Shown: positions 1 through 12,617 of the stretch, one piece after another
How the letters are laid out: every line of letters begins with the position of its first letter
How positions within the stretch are numbered: position 1 is the stretch's first letter
NCBI GenBank assembly: GCA_947650365.1
Contig: CANTAL010000141.1
Span: forward strand, 434,001-498,000
Source: Chamaelirium japonicum
Lineage: Eukaryota; Streptophyta; Magnoliopsida; Liliales; Melanthiaceae
Direction: 5' to 3'
DNA: 64,000 bases
Notes under the pieces: model-generated
What the model was told of the DNA's origin: nothing
The model's database searches: none
Seen by the model: the letters and a program-made list of their open reading frames with translations, nothing else
Position numbers and translations under genes: made by a program

Positions 1-3000
1 CGTACGAATGAATTCGAATGTATCCTTTCTAATTCATTCGTACGATCCATTCTAATTCCTTCGTACGATCCATTCAAATTCATTCGTACGATCCATTCTA
101 ATTCATTCGCACGATCCATTCTAATTCATTCGTACGATCCATTCTATTTCATTCATACGATCCATTCTAATTCATTCATACGATCTATTCTAATTTTTTC
201 GCACGAATGTATCCATTCTAATTCATTCGTACGATCCATTCTAATTCATTCGCACGATCCATTCTAATTCCTTCATACAATCCATTCTAATTCTTTTGCA
301 CGAATGTATCCATTGTAATTCATTCGTTCGATCCATTCTAATTCATTCGTACGATCCATTCTAATTCATTCGCACGATCCATTCTAATTCATGCATACGA
401 TCCAATCTAATTCATTCATACGATCCATTCTAATTCATTCGCATGAATGTATCCATTCTAATTCATTCGTACATGTATGAATGAATTAGAATGGATCGTA
501 CGAATGAATTAGAGTTGATACATTCGTGCGAATGAATTAGAATGGATCGTACGAATGAATTAGATTGGATCGTATGAATGAATTATAATGGATCATGCGA
601 ATGAATTAGAATAGATCATACGAATGAATTAGAATGGATCGTACGAATGAATTAGAATGGATACATTCGTGCAAAATAATTAGAATGGATTGTATGAATG
701 AATTAGAATGGATCGTGCGAATAAATTAGAATGGATATATTCGTGCGAATGAATTAGAATGGATCGTATGAATGAATTAGATTGGATCGTATGAATGAAT
801 CAGAATGGATCGTGCGAATGAATTAGAATGGATCGTACGAATGAATTAGAGTGGATCGTTTGAATGAATTAGAATGGATCGTACTTATGAATTAGAATGG
901 GTCATACGAATGAAATAGAATGGATCGTACGAAGGAATTAGAAAGGATCGTACAAACGAATTAGAATGAATCGTATGAATGAAATAGAATAGATCGTACG
1001 AATGAATTAGAATGGATCGTATGAATGAATTAGATTGGATCGTATGAATAAATTAGAATGGATTGTACGAATGAAATAGAATAGATCGTAAGAATGAATT
1101 AGAATGGATCGTGCGAATGAATTAGAATGGGTCGTACGAATGAATTAGAATGGATACACGATCCAGATCCATTCTAATTCATTCGCACAATCTATTCTAA
1201 TTCATTCGTAGGATCCATTCTAATTCATTACTATGATCCATTCTAATTCATTCATACGATCCATTCTAATTCATTCGTACGATCCATTCTAATTCATTCG
1301 CACGATCCATTCTAATTCATTCATACGATCCATTCTAATTCATTCGTATGTATCCATTCTAATTCATTCATGCGATCCATTCTAATTCTACGATCCATTC
1401 TTACTCATTCGTATTATCCATTTTAATTCATTCACATGAATGTATCAACTCTAATTCATTCGTATGATCCATTCTAATTCATTCGCACGAATGTATCCAT
1501 TCTAATTCATTAGTACGATCCATTCTAATTCATTCGTACGATCCATTCTAATTCCTTCGATCCATTCTAATTCCTTCGTATGATCCATTCTAATTCATTC
1601 GCACGAATGTATCCATTCTAATTCATTCGTACGATCCATTCTAATTCATTCGTACGATCCATTCTAATTCATTCGTATGATCCATTCTAATTCATTCGCA
1701 CGAATGTATCCATTCTAATTAATTCGTACGATCCATTCTAATTCATTCGTACGATCCATTCTAAATCCTTCGTATGATCCATTCTAATTCCTTCGTACGA
1801 TCAATTCTAATTCATACGATCCATTCTAATTCATTTATACGATCTAATCTAATTCATTCATACAATCCATTCTAATTCATTCGTACGATCTATTCTAATT
1901 CATTCGTACGATCTATTCTAATTCATTTGCACGAATATATCCATTCTAATTCATTCGTACGATGCATTCTAATTCATTCGCATGGAATGGATCGTACGAA
2001 TGAATTAGAATGGATACATTCGTGCGAATGAATTCGAATGGATCGTACGAACGAGTTAGAATGGATAAATTCGTGCGAATGAATTAGAATCGATTGTCTG
2101 AATGAATTAGATTGGATCGTATAAATGAATTAGAATGGATCTTACGTATGAATTAGAATGGATACATTCATGGGAATGAATAAGAATGGATCGTACGAAG
2201 GAATTAGAATGGACCATACGATTGAAATAGAATGGATCATACGAATGAATTAAAATGGATCGTATGAATGAATTAGAGTGGATACATTCGTACGAATGAA
2301 TTAGAATGGATCGTACGAATGAATTAGATTGGATCGTATTAATGAATTAGAATGGATCGTGCGAATGAATTAGAATGGATCTTACGAATGAATTAGAATG
2401 GAACGTACGAATGAATTAGAATGGATCGTACGAATGAATTAGAATGGATATATTCGTGCAAATGAATTAGAATGGATACATTCATGGGAATGAATTAGAC
2501 TGGATCGTACAAAGAAATTAGAATGGATCATACGAATGAAATATAATGGGTCGTACAAAGGCATTAGAATGGATCGTACGTAGGAATTAGAATGGTTTGT
2601 ACGAAGGAATTAGAATGGATCGTACGAATGAATTAGAATGGATACATTCATGCGAATGAATTAGAATGGATCGTACGAATGAGTATGGATGGATCGTACG
2701 AATAAAATAGAATGGATCGTACGGATGAATTAGAATGGATCGTGCGAATGAATTAGAATGGATCGTACGAATGAGTAAGAATGGATCGTATGAATGAATT
2801 AGAATGGATCATACGAATGAATTAGAATGGATCGTATGAATGAATTAGATTGGATCGTATTAATGAATTAGAATGGATCGTACGAATGAATTAGAATAGA
2901 TCGTACGAATGAATTAGAATGGATACGAATGGATCGTACGAATGAGTAAGAATGGATCGTACGAATGAAATAGAATGGATTGTACGAATGAATTAGAATG

Positions 3001-4033
3001 GATACATTCGTGCGAATGAATTAGGATGGATCGTATGAATGAATTAGAATAGATTGTGCGAATGAATTAGAATCGATCGTACGAATGAATTAGAATGGAT
3101 ACATTCATGCGAATGAATTAGAATGGATCGTATGAATGAATTAGAATGGATCGTATGAGTTAATTAGAATGGATACGAAGGAATTAGAATGGATCGTACG
3201 AAGGAATTAGAATGGAGAATGGATCATGCGAATGAATTAGAATGGATCGTGCGATAAGAATGGATCATACGAATGAAATAGAATCGATCGTACGGATAAA
3301 TGAATTTGGATCGTGCTAATGAATTAGAATGGATCGTACGAATGAATTAGAATGGATCGTACTAATGAATTAGAATAGATTCTGCGAATGAATTAGACTG
3401 GATCGTACGAATGAATTAGAAAGGATATATTCGTGCGAATGAATTAGAATAGATCGTATGAATGAATTAGATTGGATCGTATTAATGAATTAGAATGGAT
3501 CATGCGAATGAATTAGAATGGATTGTACGAATGAATTAGAATGGATAGTTTCGTGCGAATGAATTTGAATGGATCGTACAAAGAAATTAGAATGGATCGT
3601 ACGAAGGAATTAGAATAGATCATACGAAGAAATTAGAATGGATCGTACGAATGAATTAGAATGGATCGTATGAATGAATTAGAATGGATCGTGCGAATGA
3701 ATTAAAATGGATCGTATGAATGAAATAGAATGGATCGTATGAATTAGAATGGATCGTATGAATTAGAATGGATCGTACGAATGAAATAGAATGGATCGTA
3801 CGAATGAATTAGAATAGATTGTGCGAATGGATTAGAATGGATCATACGATTGAGTAAGAATGGATTGTATGAATGAAATAGAATAGATCGTACGAATGAA
3901 TTATAATGGATCATGCTAATGAATTAGAATTGATCGTACGAATGAATTAGAATAGATTGTGCGAATGAATTAGAATGGATCGTACGAATGAATTGGAATG
4001 GATACATTCGTGCGAATGAATTAGAATGGATCC
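1..4033. repeat. 23-bp satellite array, left part
   Basis: Tandem copies of a 23-bp AT-rich monomer (8 of 23 bases G/C in the commonest form) with core AATTAGAATGGATCGTACG. The monomer looks like degenerate GAAT tetranucleotides ending in the palindrome CGTACG. A 28-bp variant carries ACATT between GGAT and CGTGC. Orientation blocks, where forward means the core reads on the plus strand: a short forward stub 1-20, reverse to about 475, forward to about 1160, reverse to about 1983, forward to 4028. The last five bases are the left target-site duplication of the solo LTR. No gene is seen; open frames here are periodic translations of the repeat. Confidence 0.97.
4029..4033. repeat. Left target-site duplication GATCC of the solo LTR
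   Basis: The five bases GATCC directly precede the TGTT terminus of the solo LTR and recur directly after its other end at 5290-5294. Five-base duplications are standard for Ty3/gypsy integration. Confidence 0.93.
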
Positions 4034-4235
4034 TGTTCGGGGGATTTTTCGCTGGTCCGTACGGGCTGCCTGCAAGACAAAGAAAAGAGTACGTGAGAAC
4101 GGCTGGCTCCCGCTCCCTTAGGAGCGCAGACCCTCCGACGCTCAAGTCAGTCACGGTGGCACAACGGCGAGCTGCGGTATACCAAAGTGGTAGGGAAAAG
4201 GAATTCCAACCTGTACTATGGAGCTTGGGGGTGAG

Positions 4236-4244
4236 CATTTATAG
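4236..4244 (-). promoter_or_regulatory. Putative TATA box of the solo LTR
   Basis: On the minus strand the sequence reads CTATAAATG. It lies at the same relative place as TATAAAT in the complete element's LTRs, about 200 bp before the LTR end, upstream of the conserved ACTTGAGCGTCGGAGG block. Confidence 0.6.
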
Positions 4245-4559
4245 CAATCGGCGGCCTACCGTACCCCGACACGTGGAGATTCTTCCAGGGCTTTCTAGAC
4301 CCCCACGTTCTGGCTCGCGTGGGTCTGACAGTCCTTGGTACTCGTGCCCTGACATTCTGTCGTCAAGCCTGCCAGGCGGTTTGAGTGGGGGAGGGAATCT
4401 TTCTTGTCGTGGCCAGGTGGCCATTCTGGAATGCTCGAGTCTGGGCGGTCTCAGGGAGGAAGCAAAGGCAAGCTCGCCCTACACTGCTCCGCCCCCTTGT
4501 CTATATTTATCAAGAGTCGGACCTTGCGGGAGCAACCTCTTCGATAAACAGGGGTCTGG

Positions 4560-4775
4560 GCGAGCTCCTGAGTGAGCTAGACGAGCTCCTGAGCGAACAT
4601 GGGCGAGCTCCTGTGCGAGCATGGGCGAGCTCCTGTGCAAGCATGGGCGAGCTCCTGTGCGAGCATGGGCGAGCTCGTGCGCGAGCTAGGCGGGTTCCTG
4701 AGCGAGCTAGGCGAGCTCATGCGCGAGCTAGGCGAGCTCCTGAGTGAACTTGGGCGAGCTCCTGAGCGAGCTCTT
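4560..4775 (-). repeat. 22-bp tandem repeats in the solo LTR
   Basis: Imperfect units of about 22 bp built on GGGCGAGCTCCTG, with variants such as GAGCATGG and GAGCTAGG between. They are homologous to the 22-bp array in the LTRs of the complete element (27137-27290), so the repeat-rich LTR segment predates the split of the two subfamilies. Confidence 0.85.
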
Positions 4776-4868
4776 GGCCTTCGGTCCCTTCAGCCCAATG
4801 TGGATCTCACTCCACTGTCAAGATGATTCGATGAGCACGGGGGAGCGAACTCCTGCGGGGTCTAGGAG

Positions 4869-5148
4869 GGGCGAGCTGCACTCAGATACAAGGTGTCCAT
4901 CCAGCTCCCTGTGGGGTGAGCTCCTGAGGGGCTGGGAGGGGCGAGCTGCACTCAGGTACAAGGTGTCCATCCAGCTCCCTGTGGGGCGAGCTCCTGAGGG
5001 GCTGGGAGGGGCGAGCTACACTCAGATACAAGGTGTCCATCCAGCTCCCTGTGGGGCGAGCTCCTGAGGGGCTGGGAGGGGCGAGCTGCACTCAGATACA
5101 AGGTGTCCATCCAGCTCCCTGTGGGGGGGCGAGCTCCTGATGGGCTGG
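4869..5148 (-). repeat. 70-bp tandem repeats in the solo LTR
   Basis: Four near-identical units of 70 bp; the landmark ACTCAGATACAAGGTGTCC recurs at about 4881, 4951, 5021 and 5091. The complete element's LTRs carry a single equivalent copy (around 26850-26930), so this is an amplification specific to the solo LTR's lineage. Confidence 0.88.
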
Positions 5149-5289
5149 GAGGGCGAGCTTCTTGCGAGCTTAAATAGGGTACGCTCGGCTTTCGAGGGTT
5201 CCAGCTCCTGGACGGGCTCCCTCGAGAACTCTATCTCAGATGCGTTTGCAATGCTACCCAAGATATGTGGTTTCTGACTACCCCCAACA

Positions 5290-5294
5290 GATCC
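5290..5294. repeat. Right target-site duplication GATCC of the solo LTR
   Basis: Identical to the five bases at 4029-4033; satellite sequence resumes immediately with TATGAATG. Confidence 0.93.
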
Positions 5295-8200
5295 TATGAA
5301 TGAATTAGAGTGGATACATTCGTACAAATGAATTAGAATGGATCGTACGAATGAATTAGAATGGATACATTCGTGCGAATGAATTAGAATGGATCATATG
5401 AATGAATTAGAATGGATCGTTTGAGTGAATGCGAATGGATCGTGCGAATGAATTAGAATGGATTGTACGAATGAATTAGAATGGATCGTACGAATGAATT
5501 AGAATGGATACATTCGTGCGAATCCATTCTATTTCATTCGTACGATCCATTCTAATTCATTCGCACGATCCATTCTAATTCATTCATACGATCCATTCTA
5601 ATTCATTCGTACGATCCATTCTAATTCATTCGTACGATCCATTCTAATTCATTCGCACAATCTATTCTAATTCATTCGTACGATCCATTCTAATTCATTC
5701 GCACGATCCATTCTAATTCATTCATACGATCCATTCTATTTCATTCGTACGATCCATTCTTACTCATTCGTACGATCCATTCTAATTCATTTGCACGAAG
5801 GTATCCATTCTAATTCATTCGTACTATCCATTCTAATTCCTTCGTACGATCCATTCTAATTCCTTCGTACGATCCATTCTAATTCATTCGTACGATCCAT
5901 TCTAATTCATTCGTACGATCCATTCTAATTCCTTCGTATGATCCATTCTAATTCGTTCGTACGATTTATTCTAATTCAATCCATTCTAATTCATTCGTAC
6001 GATCCATTCTAATTCATTCGTACGATCCATTCTAATTCATTCGTACGATTCATTCTAATTCAATCCATTCTAATTCATTCGTACGATCCATTCTTACTCA
6101 TTTGTACGATCCATTCTAATTCATTCGCACGAATGAATCCATTCTAATTCATTCGTATGATCCATTCTAATTCATTCGCATGAATGTATCCATTCTAATT
6201 CATTCGTACGATCCATTCTATCTCATTCGTACAATCCATTCTATTTCATTCGTACGATCCATTCTAATTCATTCGCACGATCCATTCTAATTCATTCGCA
6301 TGATCCATTCTAATTCATTCGTACGATCGATTCTAATTCTTTCATACAATCCATTCTAATTCATTCACACGAATGTATCCATTCTAATTCATTCGTACGA
6401 TCCATTCTAATTCATTCGCACAATCTATTCTAATTCATTCATACGATCCATTCTAATTTATTCGCACGATCCATTCTAATTTATTCATACGATCCATTCT
6501 ACTTCATTCATATGATATATTCTAATTCATTCGCACGATCCATTCTTACTCATTAATACGATCCATTCTAATTCATTCGCACGATCCATTCTAATTCATT
6601 AATACGATCCATTCTAATTCATTCGCACGATCCATTCTAATTCATTCACACTCATACGATCCATTCTAATTCATTCGCACGAATGTATCCTTTCTAATTC
6701 ATTCGTACGATCCATTCTAATTCATTCGCACAGTCTATTCTAATTCATTCGAAAGATCCATTCTAATTCATTCATACGATCCATTCTAATTCATTCGAAC
6801 GATCCATTCTAATTCATTAGCACGATCCATTCTAATTCATTCGTACGATCCATTCTAATTCATTTATACGATCCAATCTAATTCATTCATACGATCCATT
6901 CTAATTCTTTCGCACGAATGTATCCATTCTAATTCATTCGTACGATCCATTCTAATTCATTAGCACGAAAAAACACGATCCACTCACATACGAATAAATT
7001 AGAATGGATTGTGTGAATGAATTAGAATGGATCGTATGAATGAATTAGAATGGATCGTGCGAATGAATTAGAATGGATCGTGCGAATGAATTAGAATATG
7101 GATCGTACGAAGGAATTAGAATGGATCGTACGAATGAATTCGAATGTATCCTTTCTAATTCATTCGTACGATCCATTCTAATTCCTTCGTACGATCCATT
7201 CTAATTCATTCGTACGATCCATTCTAATTCATTCGCAAGATCCATTCTAATTCATTCGTACGATCCATTCTATTTCATTCATACGATCCATTCTAATTCA
7301 TTCATACGATCTATTCTAATTCTTTCGCACGAATGTATCCATTCTAATTCATTCGTACGATCCATTCTAATTCATTCGCACGATCCATTCTAATTCATTC
7401 ATACAATCCATTCTAATTCTTTTGCACGAATGTATCCATTCTAATTCATTCGTTCGATCCATTCTAATTCATTCGTACGATCCATTCTAATTCATTCGCA
7501 CGATCCATTCTAATTCATGCATACGATCCAATCTAATTCATTCATACGATCCATTCAAATTCATTCGCACGAATGTATCCATTCTAATTTATTCGTACAT
7601 GTATGAATGAATTAGAATGGATCATACGAATGAATTAGAGTTGATACATTCGTGCGAATGAATTAGAATGGATCGTACGAATGAATTAGATTGGATCGTA
7701 TGAATGAATTATAATGGATCATGCGAATGAATTAGAATAGATCATACGAATGAATTAGAATGGATCGTACGAATGAATTAGAATGGATACATTCATGCAA
7801 AAGAATTAGAATGGATTGTATGAATGAATTAGAATGGATCGTGCGAATGAATTAGAATGGATACATTCGTGCGAATGAATTAGAATGGATCGTATGAATG
7901 AATTAGATTGGATCGTATGAATGAATTAGAATGGATCGTATGAATGAATTAGAATGGATTATACGAATGAATTAGAATGGATCGTATGAATGAATTAGAA
8001 TGGATTGTACGAATGAATTAGAATGGATCGTTTGAATGAATTAGAATGGATCGTACTTATGAATTAGAATGGGTCATACGAATGAAATAGAATGGATCGT
8101 ACGAAGGAATTAGAAAGGATCGTACAAACGAATTAGAATGGATCGTATGAATGACATAGAATAGATCGTACGAATGAATTAGAATGGATCGTACGAATGA

Positions 8201-11200
8201 ATTAGATTGGATCGTATGAATGAATTAGAATGGATTCTACGAATGAAATAGAATAGATCGTACGAATGAAATAGAATGGATCATACGAATGAATTAGAAT
8301 AGATTGTGCGAATGGATTAGAATGGATCATACGATTGAGTAAGAATGGATTGTACGAATGAAATAGAATAGATCGTATGAATGAATTAGAATGGATCGTA
8401 TGAATGAATTAGAATGGATCGTGCGAATGAATTAGAATGGATCGTACGAATGAATTAGAATGGATCGTATGAAAGAATTAGAATGGATCGTAGTAATGAA
8501 TTAGAATGGATCCTACGAATGAATTACAATAGATTGTGTGAATGAATTAGAATGGATCTGGATCGTGTATCCATTCTAATTCATTCGTACGACCCATTCT
8601 AATTCATTCGCACGATCCATTCTAATTCATTCGTACGATCTATTCTATTTCATTCGTACAATCCATTCTAATTCATTCATACGATCCAATCTAATTCATT
8701 CATACGATCCATTCTAATTCATTCCTACGATCTATTCTATTTCATTCATACGATCCATTCTAATTCGTTTGTATGATCCTTTCTAATTCCTTCGTACGAT
8801 CCATTCTATTTCATTCGTATGACACATTCAAATTCATAAGTACGATCCATTCTAATTCATTCAAACGATCCATTCTAATTCATTCGTACGATCCATTCTA
8901 ATTCATTCGCATGAACCATTCTAATTCATTCATATGATCCAATCTAATTCATTCATACGATCCATTCTAATTCATTCGCACGAATGTATCCATTCTAATT
9001 CATTCGCACGATCCATTCTAATTCATTCATACAATCCATTATAATTCTTTTGCACGAATGTATCCATTCTAATTCATTCGTACGATCCATTCTAATTCAT
9101 TCGTATGATCTATTCTAATTCATTCGCATGATCCATTATAATTCATTCATACGATCCAATCTAATTCATTCGTACGATTCATTCTAATTCATTCGCACGA
9201 ATGTATCAACTCTAATTCATTCGTACGATCCATTCTAATTCATTCATACATGTACGAATGAATTAGAATGGATACATTCGTGCGAATGAATTAGAATGGA
9301 TCGTATGAATGAATTAATTGGATCGTATGCATGAATTAGAATGGATCGTGCGAATGAATTACAATGGATCGTACGAATGAATTAGAATGGATCGAACGAA
9401 TGAATTAGAATGGATACATTCGTGCAAGAGAATTAGAATGGATTGTATGAATGAATTAGAATGGATCGTGCGAATGAATTAGAATGGATCGTACGAATGA
9501 ATTAAAATGGATACATTCGTGCAAAAGAATTAGAATAGATCGTATGAATGAATTAGAATGGATCGTATGAATGAAATAGAATTGATCGTACGAATGAATT
9601 AGAATGGATCGTGCGAATAAATTAGAATGGATCGTACGAATGAATTAGAATGGATCGTACGAAGGAATTAGAATGGATCGTACGAATGAATTAGAAAGGA
9701 TACATTCGAATTCATTCGTACGATCCATTCTAATTCCTTCGTACGATCCATATTCTAATTCATTCGCACGATCCATTCTAATTCATTCGCACGATCCATT
9801 CTAATTCATTCATACGATCCATTCTAATTCATTCACACAATCCATTCTAATTCATTCTAATTTATTCGTATGTGAGTGGATCGTGTTTTTTGGTGCTAAT
9901 GAATTAGAATGGATCGTACGAATGAATTAGAATGGATACATTCGTGCAAAAGAATTAGAATGGATCGTATGAATGAATTAGATTGGATCGTATAAATGAA
10001 TTAGAATGGATCGTACGAATGAATTAGAATGGATCGTGCTAATGAATTAGAATGGATCGTGCGAATGAATTAGAATGGATCGTGCGAATGAATTAGAATG
10101 GATTGTACGAATGAATTAGAATGGATCGTACGAATGTATTAGAATGGATCGTTCGAATGAATTAGAATAGATTGTGCGAATGAATTAGAATGGATCGTAC
10201 GAATGAATTAGAAAGGATACATTCGTGCGAATGAATTAGAATGGTTCGTATGAGTGTGAATGAATTAGAATGGATCGTGCGAATGAATTTGAATGGATCG
10301 TATTAATGAATTAGAATGGATCGTGCGAATGAATTAGAATGGATCGTACGAATGAGTATGAATGGATCGTGCGAATGAATTAGAATGGATCATATGAATG
10401 AATTAGAATGGATCCAATGAATGAAGTAGAATGGATCGTGCGAATAAATTAGAATGGATCGTATGAATGAATTAGAATAGATTGTGCGAATAAATTAGAA
10501 TGGATCGTACGAATGAATTAGAATGGATACATTCGTGCGAATGAATTAGAATAGATCGTATGAATGAATTAGAATCGATCGTACGAATGAATTAGAATGG
10601 ATCATGCGAATGAATTAGAATGGATCGTGCAAATGAATTAGAATGGATCGTACGAATGAAATAGAATGGATTGTACGAATGAGATAGAATGGATCGTACG
10701 AATGAATTAGAATAGATACATTCATGCGAATGAATTAGAATGGATCATACGAATGAATTAGAATGGATTCATTCGTGCGAATGAATTAGAATGGATCGTA
10801 CGAATGAGTAAGAATGGATCGTACGAATGAATTAGAATGGATTGAATTAGAATGAATCGTACGAATGAATTAGAATGGATCGTACGAATGAATTAGAATG
10901 GATCGTACGAATGAATTAGAATGGATTGAATTAGAATGAATCGTACGAATGAATTAGAATGAATCATACCGTACGAATGAATTAGAATGGATCATACAAA
11001 GGAATTAGAATGGATCATACGAATGAATTAGAATGGATCGTACGAATGAATTAGAATGGATCGTACGAAGGAATTAGAATGGATCGTACGAAGGAATTAG
11101 AATGGATAGTACGAATGAATTAGAATGGATACCTTCGTGCAAATAAATTAGAATGGATCGTACGAATGAGTAAGAATGGATCGTACAAATGAAATAGAAT

Positions 11201-12377
11201 GGATCGTATGAATGAATTAGAATGGATCGTGCGAATGAATTAGAATGGATCGTACGAATGAATTAGAATAGATTGTGCGAATAAATTAGAATGGATCGTA
11301 CGAATGAATTAGAATGGATCGTACGAATGAATTAGAATGGATCGTATGAATGAATTAGAATGGATCGTGCGAATGAATTAGAATGGATCGTACGAATGAA
11401 ATAGAATGGATCATATGAATGAATTAGAATGGATCGTATGAATGAATTAGAATGGATCGTGCGAATAAATTAGAATGGATCGTATGAATGAATTAGAATA
11501 GATTGTGCGAATGAATTAGAATGAATCGTACGAATGAATTAGAATGGATACATTCGTGCGAATGAATTAGAATGGATCGTATGTATGAATTAGAATTGAT
11601 CGTACGAATGACTTAGAATAGATCGTACGAATGAATTAGAATGGATACGAATGGATCGTACGAATGAGTAAGAATGGGTCGTACGATTGAAATAGAATGG
11701 ATTGTACGAATGAATTAGAATGGATACATTCGTGCGAATGAATTAGGATGGATCGTATGAATGAATTAGAATAGATTGTGCGAATGAATTAGAATGGATC
11801 GTACGAATGAATTAGAATGGATACATTCATGCGAATGAATTAGAATGGATCGTATGAATGAATTAGAATGGATCGTATGAGTGAATTAGAATGGATACGA
11901 AGGAATTAGAATGGATCGTACGAAGGAATTACAATGGAGAATGGATCGTGCGAATGAATTAGAATGGATCGTGCGATAAGAATGGATCGTACGAATGAAA
12001 TAGAATAGATCGTACGGATAAATGAATTTGGATCGTGCTAATGAATTAGAATGGATCGTACGAATGAATTAGAATGGATCGTACTAATGAATTAGAATAG
12101 ATTGTGCGAATGAATTAGAATGGATCGTACGAATGAATTAGAAAGGATATATTCGTGCGAATGAATTTGAATAGATCGTATGATTGAATTAGATTGGATC
12201 GTATTAATGAATTAGAATGGATCGTGCGAATGAATTAGAATGGATCGTACGAATGAATTAGAATGGATAGATTCATCCGAATGAATTTGAATGGATCGTA
12301 CGAAGGAATTAGAATGGATCGTACGAAGGAATTAGAATAGATCATACGAAGAAATTAGAATGGATCGTACGAATGAA

Positions 12378-12617
12378 TTAGAATGGATCGTATGAATGAA
12401 TTAGAATGGATCGTGCGAATGAATTAAAATGGATCGTATGAATGAAATAGAATGGATCGTATGAATTAGAATGGATCGTACGAATGAAATAGAATGGATC
12501 GTACGAATGAATTAGAATAGATTGTGCGAATGGATTAGAATGGATCATACGATTGAGTAAGAATGGATTGTACGAATGAAATAGAATAGATCGTACGAAT
12601 GAATTAGAATGGATCAT
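12378..12617 (+). repeat. Copy of a 240-bp higher-order satellite block (forward)
   Basis: This is one copy of a distinctive run of about ten variant monomers, including an 18-bp short monomer and the rare variants AATGGATTAG and GATTGAGTAAG. The same run occurs at about 3673-3890 (with one extra 18-bp unit), 42710-42949 and from 63799 to the window end in the same orientation. It occurs reversed at 15245-15484, 40241-40480, 47455-47690 and 47758-47997. Each copy happens to leave a 79-codon frame open, with almost the same 79-residue translation; this reflects copying of the block and is not evidence for a gene. Confidence 0.85.

Larger units (their letters stand above)
4034..5289 (-). mobile_element. 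Solo LTR of a Ty3/gypsy (Tat-like) retrotransposon
   Basis: A 1,256-bp GC-rich island inside the satellite. It begins TGTTCGGGGG and ends CCCCCAACA, the inverted TG...CA ends of an LTR, and has 5-bp GATCC duplications on both sides. Read on the minus strand it starts TGTTGGGGGTAG like the complete element's LTR at 26648. It shares that LTR's GAGCTCGCC-type short repeats, TATA region and a block containing ACTTGAGCGTCGGAGG. Other parts differ, so it is a related but separate subfamily. No internal region or second LTR is present, and matching duplications on one LTR indicate LTR-LTR recombination that removed the interior. It has no coding function; open frames across it are products of its internal repeats. 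Confidence 0.93.

Noticed and set aside
1..4028. CRISPR-like array of short repeats with spacers
   Set aside because: The repeat is contiguous, with no unique spacers between units and no cas genes, and the context is a plant retrotransposon and satellite.
3988..5327. Open frames across the solo LTR on both strands, including a 195-codon one starting in the satellite
   Set aside because: They run from satellite into LTR sequence and through the 22- and 70-bp repeats; no domain character.
12378..12617. 79-residue open frame with a repeating IHSNSF/SILIHSYDPF peptide, and similar frames at 15245, 19881, 40241, 42710, 47758, 49396 and 55205
   Set aside because: A 23-bp repeat cycles through all frames every 69 bp and naturally gives a 23-residue periodic peptide when no stop arises. 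No start context, promoter or independent conservation is visible; similarity between copies is explained by block duplication.
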